This document shows, one piece after another, positions 54,663 to 64,000 of a stretch of 64,000 nucleotides of DNA (position 1 is the first letter of the stretch; the number at the start of each line of letters is the position of its first letter). The stretch spans positions 1 through 64,000 of the forward strand of contig JALQPE010000004.1 in NCBI GenBank assembly GCA_030407315.1, in the 5' to 3' direction. Below the pieces are notes generated by a model. The model was not told where the DNA came from and did no database searches. It was given only the letters and a program-made list of their open reading frames with translations. A program made the position numbers and the translations under genes. This stretch comes from Asparagopsis taxiformis. Its lineage: Eukaryota > Rhodophyta > Florideophyceae > Bonnemaisoniales > Bonnemaisoniaceae.

Positions 54663-55570
54663 ATGAGTTTGTTGGCGGCAATCTATAAATTGGCGTTGCG
54701 TTGTCGGCTCGCCGTCCTAATCATGTCTGGTACCAATATGCCTCGTCCCCCCAACCTCCCTAGGCTTACTAAGAAATCACCAGCAGTTGTACTGCTGCGT
54801 TCAATACTGGAGAGGGGGGCGATTGGTCAGGACGACGAGCCGGCCGACGTTCATGCGAGCCAAGAGCTTTTCCGCCAGTACCCCCTCTCCAGCTTTCGAA
54901 CATGCTTCAATAACCAGAAGAGAGAATTTTTTAATGGTACGTTCATTCAACATTATTTTATTGTCCATTCTACTCTACTCTAACCTTATCCCTGCAAAGA
55001 TGAACCTCTGAAACAGGCTCTGGGAGCGGGCTGAAAAGACTAGTTCGCGGTGTGCAAGGCCCAGCCGCGAAGCGTTTGAACAGCAGTGGAACTGGTTCCA
55101 ATACTCGTGGTATCGATGTAAGTCGTGTGTTGGAATTTGAAGATGATTGCACTAATGGTGGAACAAATACTGGAATTGGAAGTGGAGGACAGCAATATAG
55201 TGATTTCCTTCCCATTCACGTTGTTTTCAGGTGGACTTTACCAAAAACAAGTACGGATATGGTTACAGTGGTTATGGTGTTACCGCAAGGGGAAAGTGAT
55301 GGAATGTTCGAAGTGGAGGTAGTTCAGAGTGGAATGGCTTTGGAACTAAGGGTGGAATGGCCTATAGCAATATCAATTCATGAAGAATTGCATACAAAAT
55401 GGTTTACAGAAACGAATGAATCTATGCAGCATGTAGATATACGCGGTAATGCGTTTGAGAACGCGCTGAAACAGAAGCGTTCAAACGCGCATCAAAAATT
55501 GTTCTCCCGAGCGTGTTTTCCACTACCATTTACAGTGCGGTCGGAAATTTTGACCATCATAACATGGTGA
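54663..55570 (+). CDS. two-exon gene of unknown function (frame broken near the 3' end)
   Basis: Exon 1 (ATG 54663; a second in-frame ATG at 54723 is equally possible) runs to 54936 in GREFFN-like text. An 80-bp intron with GT..AG ends (54937-55016) rejoins in frame to GSGSGLKRLVRGVQGPAAKR. Exon 2 contains FLPIHVVFRWTLPKTSTDMV, VTVVMVLPQGESDGMFEVEV and LFSRACFPLPFTVRSEI. It stops at 55570, but another frame continues the sense at once (VIPPRSTAIIYVDLISAKSG) to about 55668. One frameshift, or a further splice, has therefore truncated it. The conserved-looking second half is not a domain I can name. A transposon origin is possible. Confidence 0.55.
54937..55016 (+). other. putative spliceosomal intron, 80 bp
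   Basis: Donor G|GTACGTTC, pyrimidine/AT-rich body, acceptor AAACAG|G. Removal fuses two long frames exactly in phase. Confidence 0.6.
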
Positions 55571-55838
55571 TTCCTCCTCGGTCTACAGCTATCATCTACG
55601 TAGACTTGATATCAGCTAAATCTGGCTACGGGGTCACAAAGAGTAGTAATGTATTAGAAGTGCTATGAATTAGCTGCTACGATATTGATAAAGATGTTAA
55701 ACATGTTGGCTACACTAGTATAGAAAGTTTATAGTCGAAGAGTAGAATTATTTGAGCTGTTTAGCCCCATCAACTCTCTGTACACACATTGCGTCACAAC
55801 CTCTGCCATCCTTCCAGCACCCGACCATCCGCAACATC
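55571..55838. other. 3' continuation and spacer
   Basis: To about 55668 the frame-shifted end of the preceding gene. Then spacer before the ATE1-like pseudogene. Confidence 0.4.
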
Positions 55839-56599
55839 ATGCAGCCCTTTAACAGTCCCGTACCCGCACGCAGCCTTGTAGAATGCGTTGACGCGGACTG
55901 TTCCAAATGTGGCCTTTGTGGCAGACAACATTCCTCCCACAACTACGGCATGTGGGCCCATCGTCTCGGCGTGCACGATTATCAAAACTTACTCGATGCC
56001 GGCTGGTGCCGCAGTGGCAGCTATCTCTACCGTCCCAATTTGATCCCGACCTGCTGTCCAGCCTTTGTCATCCGTCTCGACGAATCACGATTCAAACCAT
56101 CCTCCACGCAGAAGCGAGTCCTCAAATGACTCCGTCGCTTCTCCAAACCAGATCGACCCGTCGATGTATCCGTCCCGCACCTCATAGGTTCCATCATTCT
56201 CGCCACACACAGCCCCAGCCCCACCGTAGTACACGACGTCCGCATCTCTGCCAAGCAGACGCCGTTGCGTCGCGCCTGCGCACATATTTCCGATGCGATA
56301 CATGTCGCTCTCTGCAGCATTCTCGAACACGATGCAGATTCAAAATCGTTTCTGTCTCACACTGCTCGACAATGCTGTGGAGAAAATTACAGTATACCCG
56401 GCCGGACAACACTCGGCTAAAAAACCCACTCTGAACATCTAAACTCGCCGATTCTAGCATGCTGCATCTGACCAGTAACGTGGGCTCGGCCCTCGCCGCC
56501 GCAGAGTGTCAAAGCATTCCTGGCCCAGTAGCAGCCGCTTTTCTGGATTTCCACACATTACCGCAACTCCCCGGTCACAGGACAGAAGATTATACTTAA
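55839..56599 (+). pseudogene. ATE1: arginyl-tRNA-protein transferase (ATE1) N-terminal pseudogene
   Basis: From ATG 55839 the text matches the ATE1 N-terminal domain: CSKCGLCG cluster, HSSHNYGMWAHRLGVHDYQN, LLDAGWCRSGSYLYRPNLIP, TCCPAFVIRLDESRFKPSST, QKRVLK. The Cys residues CxxC and CC are the known metal/Fe-S binding set of this domain. A TGA at 56127 follows. The same frame continues sensibly (FSKPDRPVDVSVPHLIGSII) to TAA 56418, then a short ATG frame (MLHLTSNVGSALAAAE) ends at 56599. The GNAT-like catalytic C-terminal domain is absent. ATE1 adds arginine to protein N-termini for degradation; this copy cannot do so. An intact copy is expected elsewhere. Confidence 0.75.
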
Positions 56600-56727
56600 C
56601 CACTTAACCAAATGAATAAACTGAAGAAGGTACTCGCAAGAGACACAATCTTCTCACAGGTTATCGGCCTTAAAGCGCCCACTGCCCACTATCTCATCTC
56701 CCCTTTTCCTTTGTATCTTCACCAATC

Positions 56728-57520
56728 ATGGAACGCGCTCACCTCCCTACCCTCGACCTCGACAATTTCCCCATATGGCTCTGTACCCTCGAAGTTCTCG
56801 CATCCGACCTCCGCCTCGACGATTACCTCAATGCATCAACCACCGCACCCACTGACCCCGCCGACTTTGCCAATTACAAACGCCAGCAAGATCGGCTATC
56901 TCTCATCATCCTTTCCAGCCTACCCAAAACCATCACATCCACGCTACCCTCTGAATCCCTCTGAATCCCTCCGCATCTCTTCCTCATCAAAATCCGCAAC
57001 AAAGTCACTGAGCTCTCCACCATTGACCCAACAATTCTCAAAGCCGAAGAGAGAAACATCACCCTCAACATCGGTGACAGCATCGATGAATACATCACAC
57101 AACACACGACGATGCGAAACAGAATGCGAAGCGCAGGCTACCCTACTATCTCTAACGAATCCACGACTATACGATTCATGATTCACGGCATACGCAACCA
57201 CCCAGACTATCAACTTCTTCACGCCATCTTCTCCCTCAACCCCCCATCAACCATTCATGAATTCACCACAGCCCTGCGCCGTGCTCAAGCACACATCAAC
57301 ACCAAACCGAACCCCACCAACACCAACTTCCCTCAACCCGCGTTCCCCCTCCCCTTCATCAACCGCAAATACCACCCCGCCAGCCGCACCACAGCAAAAT
57401 CAGCCCGACGAGCCCACCAAGCTACCAAAGGGTGCTCATATCACAACTCTTCCACCCATACAAACATGGAATGCCGCGCTCAACGCAACAATAAGTTGAC
57501 ATCACGTGCCAACATAATAC
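56728..57520 (+). pseudogene. copia Gag (second element)
   Basis: MERAHLPTLDLDNFPIWLCT, LEVLASDLRLDDYLNASTTA and FANYKRQQDRLSLIILSSLP are copia capsid-type text. After a stop, shifted frames carry TIRFMIHGIRNHPDYQLLHA and IHEFTTALRRAQAHINTK, the second half of the Gag pattern. Several frame breaks. Confidence 0.65.
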
Positions 57521-58587
57521 ACGAACAACTCCACACAATGGACACACCGCACAGCTACAACGACCCAAATCACCCCAACCCAGAGCAAAGTAAGTTTGTC
57601 CTAGACTCAGGCGCTCATCCGTCGCACCTTCGCTCACCTCAGCCCGGTATGCGGCCAACCGAATCCCCCCGCTACACGCACACAGCAACTAACGCCCGAC
57701 ATCGCATCACGCACCACGGTCCATTCAAGTTGAACACGCCACACATCCCTCTGGCGATAACTGACGCTGTCGTCCCACCAGACGTCCAACACAATCTCGT
57801 GTCGGTCAACTCCATCGCCTCACGCCACGGACCTGTCACATTCACGGACGCTGCTGCATACCTTTCCCCCTTTCACAACCCCACCCCCTACCAAATCGCC
57901 TCATTCCACAACGGGCTATACACCATCCCCAATAAACCACCCCTTCTCCCTCACCCCCAAAACACTTGCAACACAATGCAATCCGGATCCTCCGCCAACA
58001 CTCGGCCATCAACTACCCCCTCCAATACCGCCAGCTCTAGCAACGCATCCAGACCGAATGAGCAAACAAGGTCACTACGCAGCACACCTCCCCCTGAAGC
58101 GCCATCGCAAAACACGCGCTGCAAGCATAAGATAGAGTGGTCCCGCCCTTGGCGAAATCCACCAACCAATCCCAAGCAGCGCACTCGCGCCCCGCAAAAA
58201 CCACCAGCCATATACCGCACAACCTACACCCCTCCAAACAGTACGCAAGGCAAACAGGCCATCCCTCAACCAGACCCTAACCCCACACATATTCCGTCAA
58301 ACCACACGAAGTCCACCACAGACCAGCACCAACCCCTAACCCCCCTCTTCCACCCTATTCCATACCACACAGACTCCCCAACAACCGCCACCATCAACAC
58401 TGGCAAACACCTCACCCAACACGGCCAACACAACCACACACATACCCCCCACCAGAACAACCAATTCCCAGCCATGAATTACACCTCAAAATGGGACACG
58501 CCAACCCCACCATACTTCGAAAAATGTGCAACCCACCCATGTTCCCAGCCCTCGAGCAACACCGTCACGACCCTACCGCAGACATAA
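57521..58587 (+). pseudogene. copia protease and linker (second element)
   Basis: SKFVLDSGAHPSHLRSPQPG is the protease active site (DSGAH). It is followed by a typical copia stretch AVVPPDVQHNLVSVNSIASR. A long Pro/Thr/Asn-rich linker runs in the same open frame to 58587. Confidence 0.75.
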
Positions 58588-59325
58588 ACTGCAGCTCATG
58601 TGCCACATCCAAAACCAAGGCGTTCCCGCACCGCCCCGCTTCACACACGCACCAAATTGGCCAGCACATATCCTCAGACATCTGTGGTCCAATCAGCCCC
58701 CCATCCCGCAACGGACACCGCTACTTCATAACATTTGTAGATACGCGCTCCGAGCGCGTGAGTCACGCCACATAACGATCCATTGTATCCCCGACCGCAA
58801 TTCGATTCCCCAACTAGTTATCAACCACATGGAACTGGTCAAAACAACTCAACACCATTATCCCTCCTTCTTTCGATCCGGCAACGCAGCGGAATACACC
58901 TCCCGTACACTTCGCGAACAACTCGCCGCTCGCGGCATCCACCACATCACCACCGTCCCCTACACCCGGAGCAAAACAGCATCGCTGAACGAGTCAACAG
59001 TACACTGATGAACGCCGTCCGAGCATGCCTTGCACACAGCAACCTATCCCCACCATACTGGGAAGATGCCCTCTACGATTCAGTATTCAAACGCAATCGC
59101 ACATTGCATACAGCGACACAACAAATTCCTGCAACCCTCTGGCACCACACCCCACCGAAGATCCAACGGCTACTCATCTTCGGCCAATTAGGCCATACCC
59201 CATCCTTACAACCCAAACAAAAACTGGAAGACAGAGCCACAGCAGTGCGCGACCTCTACGGCATAGACGACCACACCATCATGGTACAAAACATCACCAC
59301 CGGTCTATACTGTGGTGCAATTTAA
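58491..59325 (+). pseudogene. copia integrase (second element)
   Basis: MGHANPTILRKMC with CSSCATSKTKAF is the HHCC finger. SSDICGPISPPSRNGHRYFI and TFVDTRS hold the first catalytic Asp. RSGNAAEYTSRTLREQL has Gly where the second Asp (D-N/G) is expected. QNSIAERVNSTLMNAVRACL gives the Glu, in a shifted frame. WHHTPPKIQRLLIFGQLGH and KLEDRATAVRDLYGIDD follow. Dead by mutation and frame shifts. Confidence 0.8.
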
Positions 59326-60693
59326 GTTGGTCGATGGAATCGATGCGAGCGCGCGCGTTTACGTTAGTCCGCAAGCATCCGTTTGAGTTAGTTTAGTAAG
59401 CGAGCATACGCGTGGCGTCTTGATTACGTGTCACGGAGCGTCAATGCGAGCGCGTGCGCGCGTACGTTGCCACGAAACCGCGAGCCGCGCCACGTGTAGC
59501 GATTTCCGCGAATTTCCCTTTATTTTCCCTTTTTGGGTTTTTATGACGAAAGTCTTTTTCCCAAAATATTTCCCTTTTTGCGTGCGAGCGTGCGGCCGCC
59601 GCCGGCCGGCCACACAAGGACAGCCTGTCCCAAGTAAGTTAGCTATTAGTGGTCGCATGGCTTCGCACCCTACCAATAAACAGTCAGCACTTTCGCAGCT
59701 ACGAGTTAAGCGTTGAGCGCGTCGCGAGGACCGATTGCGTTACGACGTTGCGTGCGGATTGCTCACGATCGCCGACGTACGTGCGCGCGCGTCGCGTTTA
59801 CCGACCGTCGAATTGCGTCGCACCGCGAGACCGCGCGTTGCGCCGCATACCGCTGGCCAGGGATTTACGACCCCTGTGTGGATCGTGTTGAGCTCGAGTT
59901 TACTCGGTGATCTCACCCTGAGATCACGGCTTGCGCCGGCCTGCGAATCCCGTGTTGCGATCGACCCTGCGCGTTCCGCCGTTGTACCACCCGATCGCCT
60001 CCGCGACCGAGCGACGTGCGAAACGCAAGTTCACGAGCGCGTTACGGTTCAACACGCCCTGACAAGGCAAGCGATTCTAGAACTCTCTTAGTGACCGCCA
60101 TCCCGGCTGGTCCTACAACTGGTCTCTCGACCTAGAATTGCGCGAACCGACGTGCGAACTCAGCGAAGAACAGAAAATCCGCTTGGGGAAACACGGGACG
60201 CCAAACCTATCGCTTACTCTAACTTTCCCTTTCTCCGTTCGTCGTGCGCGACAGCGAGGGCGATTGACGCGTGCGCGCGTATCGCAATCCCGGAAGCGGT
60301 GCTACAGCCTCTCTGGTTTGTATAACTACCCTACCTCTACTACGACGATTCGCAGCGCGGAACGACGCGATCGACGACGCAGCGCGTGCGCGCGCTATTT
60401 CGCAACCCTAACGCGGGTTCGGCGGTGCCGAAAATATTGGGTTCGCAGACGGTCGAGACCCGTCTCCGCGCGTTCCGAGCGAGGAAGAAGCCCTCCTGCG
60501 AGCGAACTCGTCCCCCTCACCCTTACTACGCGCGCCCGATACGCAGACAATTTTCGGGAAGCGCTCCCCTTTTTACTTGCCAATTTTTCGACGCGCCGAC
60601 GCGAGATTTTGACGCGCGCCGAACTCCCCTTTCTCCCTTCCCATCATCCCTTTTTCCCTTTTCCCTAGGCGACGATCGAACGCGACCGCGCCG
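59320..60693 (+). repeat. 5' LTR and untranslated leader of gypsy C (limits uncertain)
   Basis: Contains the palindrome GGACAGCCTGTCC, CCAATAAACAGTCAG as a polyadenylation-like site, and a G+C-rich leader. ACAACTGGTCTCTCGACC near 60118 is a candidate primer region. No second LTR copy is in the window, so the ends cannot be fixed. Confidence 0.5.
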
Positions 60694-62664
60694 ATGGATC
60701 CCCCTACGCGCGAGCTATCGAACGCGCCGACCGAACCGCCGCCAGTCGCGTCGCAAACGCACGCAGTCGACGCACTGGTCGCTTCACACATCCCTGACCC
60801 TACCGCTTCCCCGTGGCCGCCGCTACCGACGCAAGCGCTCGCGAGCATTGACGACGACGCGCAAACGTCCGACGATGGCGCCGCAACGAAGCGCGAGGCC
60901 GAGTTCCGCGTTTCCGACGTGCACGCTACGCCGTCCGCAACGCTTCCGAGCTTGGTTCGACAAGTAGTGGAAGACCCTACGTTCCAATGCATGCTCCAGG
61001 CAGAAGTCCGAGCGGCTGTGGACCGCGCCATCAAGGGCCAATCACGTGGATTGACGGCTCAGATGAGGGCGCAAGTCCACAACCTAATCGTCACTACGAT
61101 GGACTCCCGCGAGGAGCACAATACCGACCGCGCGAGCGTCGTTACGCGCGAAAACCGAACGCGAACCGCAGCGCGCGCGACTCCGACGAACTACGCGCGT
61201 AACGCGGATCCCGAAGGATGGCTGGAACTGGCGCGCCAGGACCTGTCATTCGATGATCACCCGCGCTCGAATAGCGACGGCGGACCCGCGCACCCCGGGC
61301 TGGTAGAGATCCAGCCGTTGAACGAGCTGTTCACGCGCGCGCTTTCGTACCGCACGTATCGCTTGCGAAATACGGACCGCGCGTTTAATCGGGAAATCGC
61401 GAGCGAATTGGCTAACACCGCGAAGATGGTGCGCCATTCGATGCAAGGAGAGAATTTCACGGGCACTGACGGAATCGCGGTACTATCGTTTCTGAAGTAC
61501 TTCAAGAGCGCATGCGACGACACCGGCGTATCCGAAGGCGCAGCGCTGCCGATTCTCAAGTATTTCCTGGCCGACGAAGCGCGCGACACGTTCCAAACGT
61601 ACGTGGGACGAACGTTCCGAGGAGCGCGCGCGGGCGTCGATTCGATTACGTGCTACGCGGAAGCCGTTCAGTGGCTCCTGCTAACCTATGCGCGCGAAGG
61701 CGACGTCGCGCAAGCGTACCGCGACGTGGCGCAACAAACGCAAGACCCGAAGGAAACCGAAACGCAATTCGCTACGCGATTACGACGACGAGCGCTGCGC
61801 TGCGGCGACGCGTTTAGCGAGCGAACGCTTGTTTCTATTTTCGTCGATGGTCTACGCCCCTACGCGCAACACCTCGTGCGGGACGCGCTGTCTCGTGACC
61901 CGCGGCGATACACCTTTCGAGAGCTAGTCTCTATGGCGCAGAGCCACGGGGACACGCACCGAGCGATGACGCCGACGACGAGCGCGCGACCGCTACTGCG
62001 ACGAACGCCTGCGCTCTACGTAGACGAGGACGAGACACCGATGATGCAAGCTCTGACCGTGGGGCACACCCCACCATCAGGCTTCTCATCGCCAAACGTC
62101 TCGACCTCCGCCGCGACACCGCACGCTCCGCGCGAACGGAAGTTCTCGACTCCGAGCCCCATGCGAAGTCCGACCTCGCTTGGCACTCCTTCGTCGAATT
62201 ACCGCACGCCACGCTCGCGCGACGCCTCGCCCGCCGACCGCTCACGACGCACTGCGCATACCGACGACCGGGAACGCGAACGCGCGGGACCGTACACGGC
62301 GCACATACCGCGCGCGACTTACCCACCGCCTATCGTGAGGCAGACGGCACCGGCCGACACGTCTCGCACGGCAGCGTTCCGATGCCTGATATGCAGGAAG
62401 TTCGGGCACCCGATGGTGAATTGCCCACTGCTCTCGTCCGAGCAGCAGGCCGCGATTCGCGAAATGCATAGCCACGCGCGCCTAACGCCCGAAGAACTGA
62501 ACCTGCAGCGCAACGTTCAGGTCTTCGAAGTCTCCGCGCACGCCGACGCGAACGAGAGCGAGCGACAGCGCGTCGACGGCAACGAGCGAACGCGCGAAAA
62601 CGAGGGCGCGCGAGCGCGAGCGCGAGCGCGAAAACGATCGGACGCGCGAATACGACGCGCATGA
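60694..62664 (+). CDS. gypsy C Gag, 656 aa
   Basis: ATG 60694 (MDPPTRELSNAPTEPPPVAS). A Pro/Ala-rich N-terminus is followed by a capsid-like middle (GTDGIAVLSFLKYFKSACDD, EAVQWLLLTYAREGDVAQAY, DPKETETQFATRLRRRALRC). A Ser/Arg-rich linker and a classical knuckle CLICRKFGHPMVNC (CX2CX4HX4C) follow. The last 30 codons are ARARARKRSD-type, whereas another frame gives a more natural end (SVRFAEDPGNAYEEP, stop 62732). A one-base slip in the GCGCGAGC repeat is therefore likely. Gag coats the element RNA. Confidence 0.85.
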   Translation: MDPPTRELSNAPTEPPPVASQTHAVDALVASHIPDPTASPWPPLPTQALASIDDDAQTSDDGAATKREAEFRVSDVHATPSATLPSLVRQVVEDPTFQCMLQAEVRAAVDRAIKGQSRGLTAQMRAQVHNLIVTTMDSREEHNTDRASVVTRENRTRTAARATPTNYARNADPEGWLELARQDLSFDDHPRSNSDGGPAHPGLVEIQPLNELFTRALSYRTYRLRNTDRAFNREIASELANTAKMVRHSMQGENFTGTDGIAVLSFLKYFKSACDDTGVSEGAALPILKYFLADEARDTFQTYVGRTFRGARAGVDSITCYAEAVQWLLLTYAREGDVAQAYRDVAQQTQDPKETETQFATRLRRRALRCGDAFSERTLVSIFVDGLRPYAQHLVRDALSRDPRRYTFRELVSMAQSHGDTHRAMTPTTSARPLLRRTPALYVDEDETPMMQALTVGHTPPSGFSSPNVSTSAATPHAPRERKFSTPSPMRSPTSLGTPSSNYRTPRSRDASPADRSRRTAHTDDRERERAGPYTAHIPRATYPPPIVRQTAPADTSRTAAFRCLICRKFGHPMVNCPLLSSEQQAAIREMHSHARLTPEELNLQRNVQVFEVSAHADANESERQRVDGNERTRENEGARARARARKRSDARIRRA

Positions 62665-64000
62665 CAGCGAGCAGCTCACGCCCCACTCGGTTCGTTTTGC
62701 AGAAGACCCGGGAAACGCCTACGAGGAGCCGTAGCGGGTGGGCCGGCTCCTCCTCACTCAACGGATACGCGACGCGCGCCGACGCAACCACCGCGCGAAA
62801 AACCGCCTCCGTTACCACCCGAAACAGTGGTCCTGTTTCAGACCCCTACCGCGAACTACAAACTCGAGACCCGCGTCGGGTATAATCAACGCACGGCCAC
62901 CGCGGTGACCGCGGTGCTTGATACTGGCGCAGGCCCGAGCCTCATTCGCGAAAGCGTACTAGGCGCCGACTGGAAGCGCCACGCTACGCCGCCGACGCTG
63001 CGCTGCGCGATTATCGACGCGAACGGACGACGCCTCGCGCCAAACGCGTCGCTGCGACTTAGCGTTTTTCTAGGTGCCCGAGCGCACCTCCAAACCTTTT
63101 TGGTGATGCCGCGTTTATCCGTCCCATGTATCTTGGGAGCGGACTTCATCGACCGCGTAGTCGAAATTATCTACACTGGACCGCAGCGCGCGTTGCGAAC
63201 CCGCTATGGCGACCACGTCCCGATGCTTCCGCGTACGCCGACGAAACCGCGCCGCGCGCCGACCGCGAAGGCGACCCGACCCACAGGCTTCGCGCCTATT
63301 CGCGCTGCGCGCCGCACATCGATTCCGCCGAACGCGACGCGAGCGATCGACGTTACCACGAGCGCTGAAGGGCGCTGCATTGTAGTTCCCGCGACTAACC
63401 TCCACGCGCAGAAACTACTCCGTTTAACCAACGGGGAGACGCTGGTTCGAAGGAATGTACCCTTCCGAGTACAGGTACACAACGCTGGCACTCGTCTACA
63501 AGTATTGCCCAAAGGCATGAAGGTGGGCACCGCCGTGCCCAACCCCGTGGGGTGTCTACAAGTCGCTCAGGAAGCGCCGAGCCCGCAAGACCGACCGCCC
63601 GACGACGCGATGCGACGCAACGATACGACACCGCCGGACCCGCGCGAAACCGACGAAATTGCGAACGAGACTCCGCCTTGGGAAGAACTCTTACGCGCGA
63701 CGCTACGCGACGAGCGAGTAGACGACGACCTGCACGCGGAAATTATCGAGATGCTACGAAAGCATGAGCGCATGTGGAACGGCACGCTGGGAGCCATTCA
63801 CGCGACGGAGCACCGCATCGAGCTGGTTCCGGGGGCGACCCGCGTGAACCAACCGCCGTATCGCGCCGGACACGCGTCGCGCGAAATTATCCGTACGCAA
63901 GTGGAGAAGATGCTCCGCGCTGGAGTAATCGAACCCGCTACGTCGGAATGGGCGAGCCCGGTCGTGGTCGTGCCTAAGAAGGACGGGACCTCCCGCTTCT
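62665..64000 (+). CDS. gypsy C Pol: protease and RT start, partial
   Basis: Open in the same register as Gag (after TGA 62662) to the window end, with no ATG near its start. AVLDTGAGPSLIRE at about 62911 is the retropepsin site (DTG). ILGADFIDRVVEIIYTG closes the protease (I-L-G flap end). RT begins at HRIELVPGATRVNQPPYRAG, followed by VEKMLRAGVIEPATSEWASP and VVVVPKKDGTSRF. The polymerase palm, RNase H and integrase lie beyond 64000. Expression could be by readthrough or frameshift from Gag. Confidence 0.87.

Larger units (their letters stand above)
56600..59325 (+). mobile_element. decayed Ty1/copia element, plus strand, 5' part only
   Basis: Gag, protease and integrase blocks follow each other on the plus strand. 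RT and RNase H are missing because element C begins at about 59320. LTRs were not found, so the left boundary is approximate. C-rich composition and frame breaks mark it as an old copy distinct from the nested copia. Confidence 0.7.
59320..64000 (+). mobile_element. GC-rich Ty3/gypsy retrotransposon C, cut by window end
   Basis: The leader, Gag, protease and RT start lie on the plus strand, rich in CGCG. Composition differs abruptly from everything to the left. LTR limits are uncertain; the 5' LTR probably lies within about 59320-59720 and includes ACCAATAAACAG. It is a different gypsy lineage from O, A and B: standard DTG protease, classical knuckle, different Gag. Confidence 0.85.

Overview
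The window reads as nuclear DNA of a repeat-rich eukaryote. It has GT-AG introns, TATA boxes 70-120 bp upstream of ATG codons, three superfamilies of DNA transposon and several LTR retrotransposon lineages, and no bacterial operon structure. A small island of single-exon genes for secreted cysteine-rich proteins lies in a sea of nested repeats. My best guess is a red alga, probably a florideophyte such as Chondrus. This is an inference from gene style, not a proven identification.

Region 1 (1-14645) looks like one large CACTA-type DNA transposon. A 13-base terminal inverted repeat, CACTACGGTGTTG, sits at base 1 and, inverted, at 14633-14645. Both ends carry dense ACTGTC subterminal repeats. 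The interior holds a 74-bp array, a 172-bp array, perfect palindromes arranged in foldback units, and decayed gene fragments (a probable importin N-terminus and a gene with a double-stranded beta-helix-like C-terminus). A second inverted terminus at 8128-8140 shows that a related element is nested or rearranged inside.

Region 2 (14646-18321) holds one small secreted-protein gene and two decayed unknown ORF blocks.

Region 3 (18322-39908) is an onion of nested transposons, resolved from LTR pairs and target duplications. The outer Ty3/gypsy element O (plus; LTRs 18322-18570 and 39660-39908) contains gypsy element A (plus, 18647-24319, duplication CGTC), gypsy element B (minus, 28992-34727, duplication AGAG) and a Ty1/copia element (minus, 34935-39597, duplication TAAGG). 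B contains a 745-bp hAT derivative (8-bp duplication GCCACACC). The pol integrase of A contains a 259-bp foldback insert or intron.

Region 4 (39909-51200) is the gene island: a large Cys-rich secreted protein, a secreted DUF2135/YfaP-like protein, an inverted pair of paralogous six-cysteine secreted proteins, and a 24-cysteine secreted protein. All five have signal peptides, so they probably act in the cell wall or outside the cell.

Region 5 (51200-59325) holds a DDE_4 transposase pseudogene, a two-exon unknown gene with one frame break, an arginyl-tRNA-protein transferase (ATE1) N-terminal pseudogene, and a decayed plus-strand copia element. Region 6 (about 59320-64000) is a GC-rich Ty3/gypsy element (C) that runs off the window inside its reverse transcriptase.
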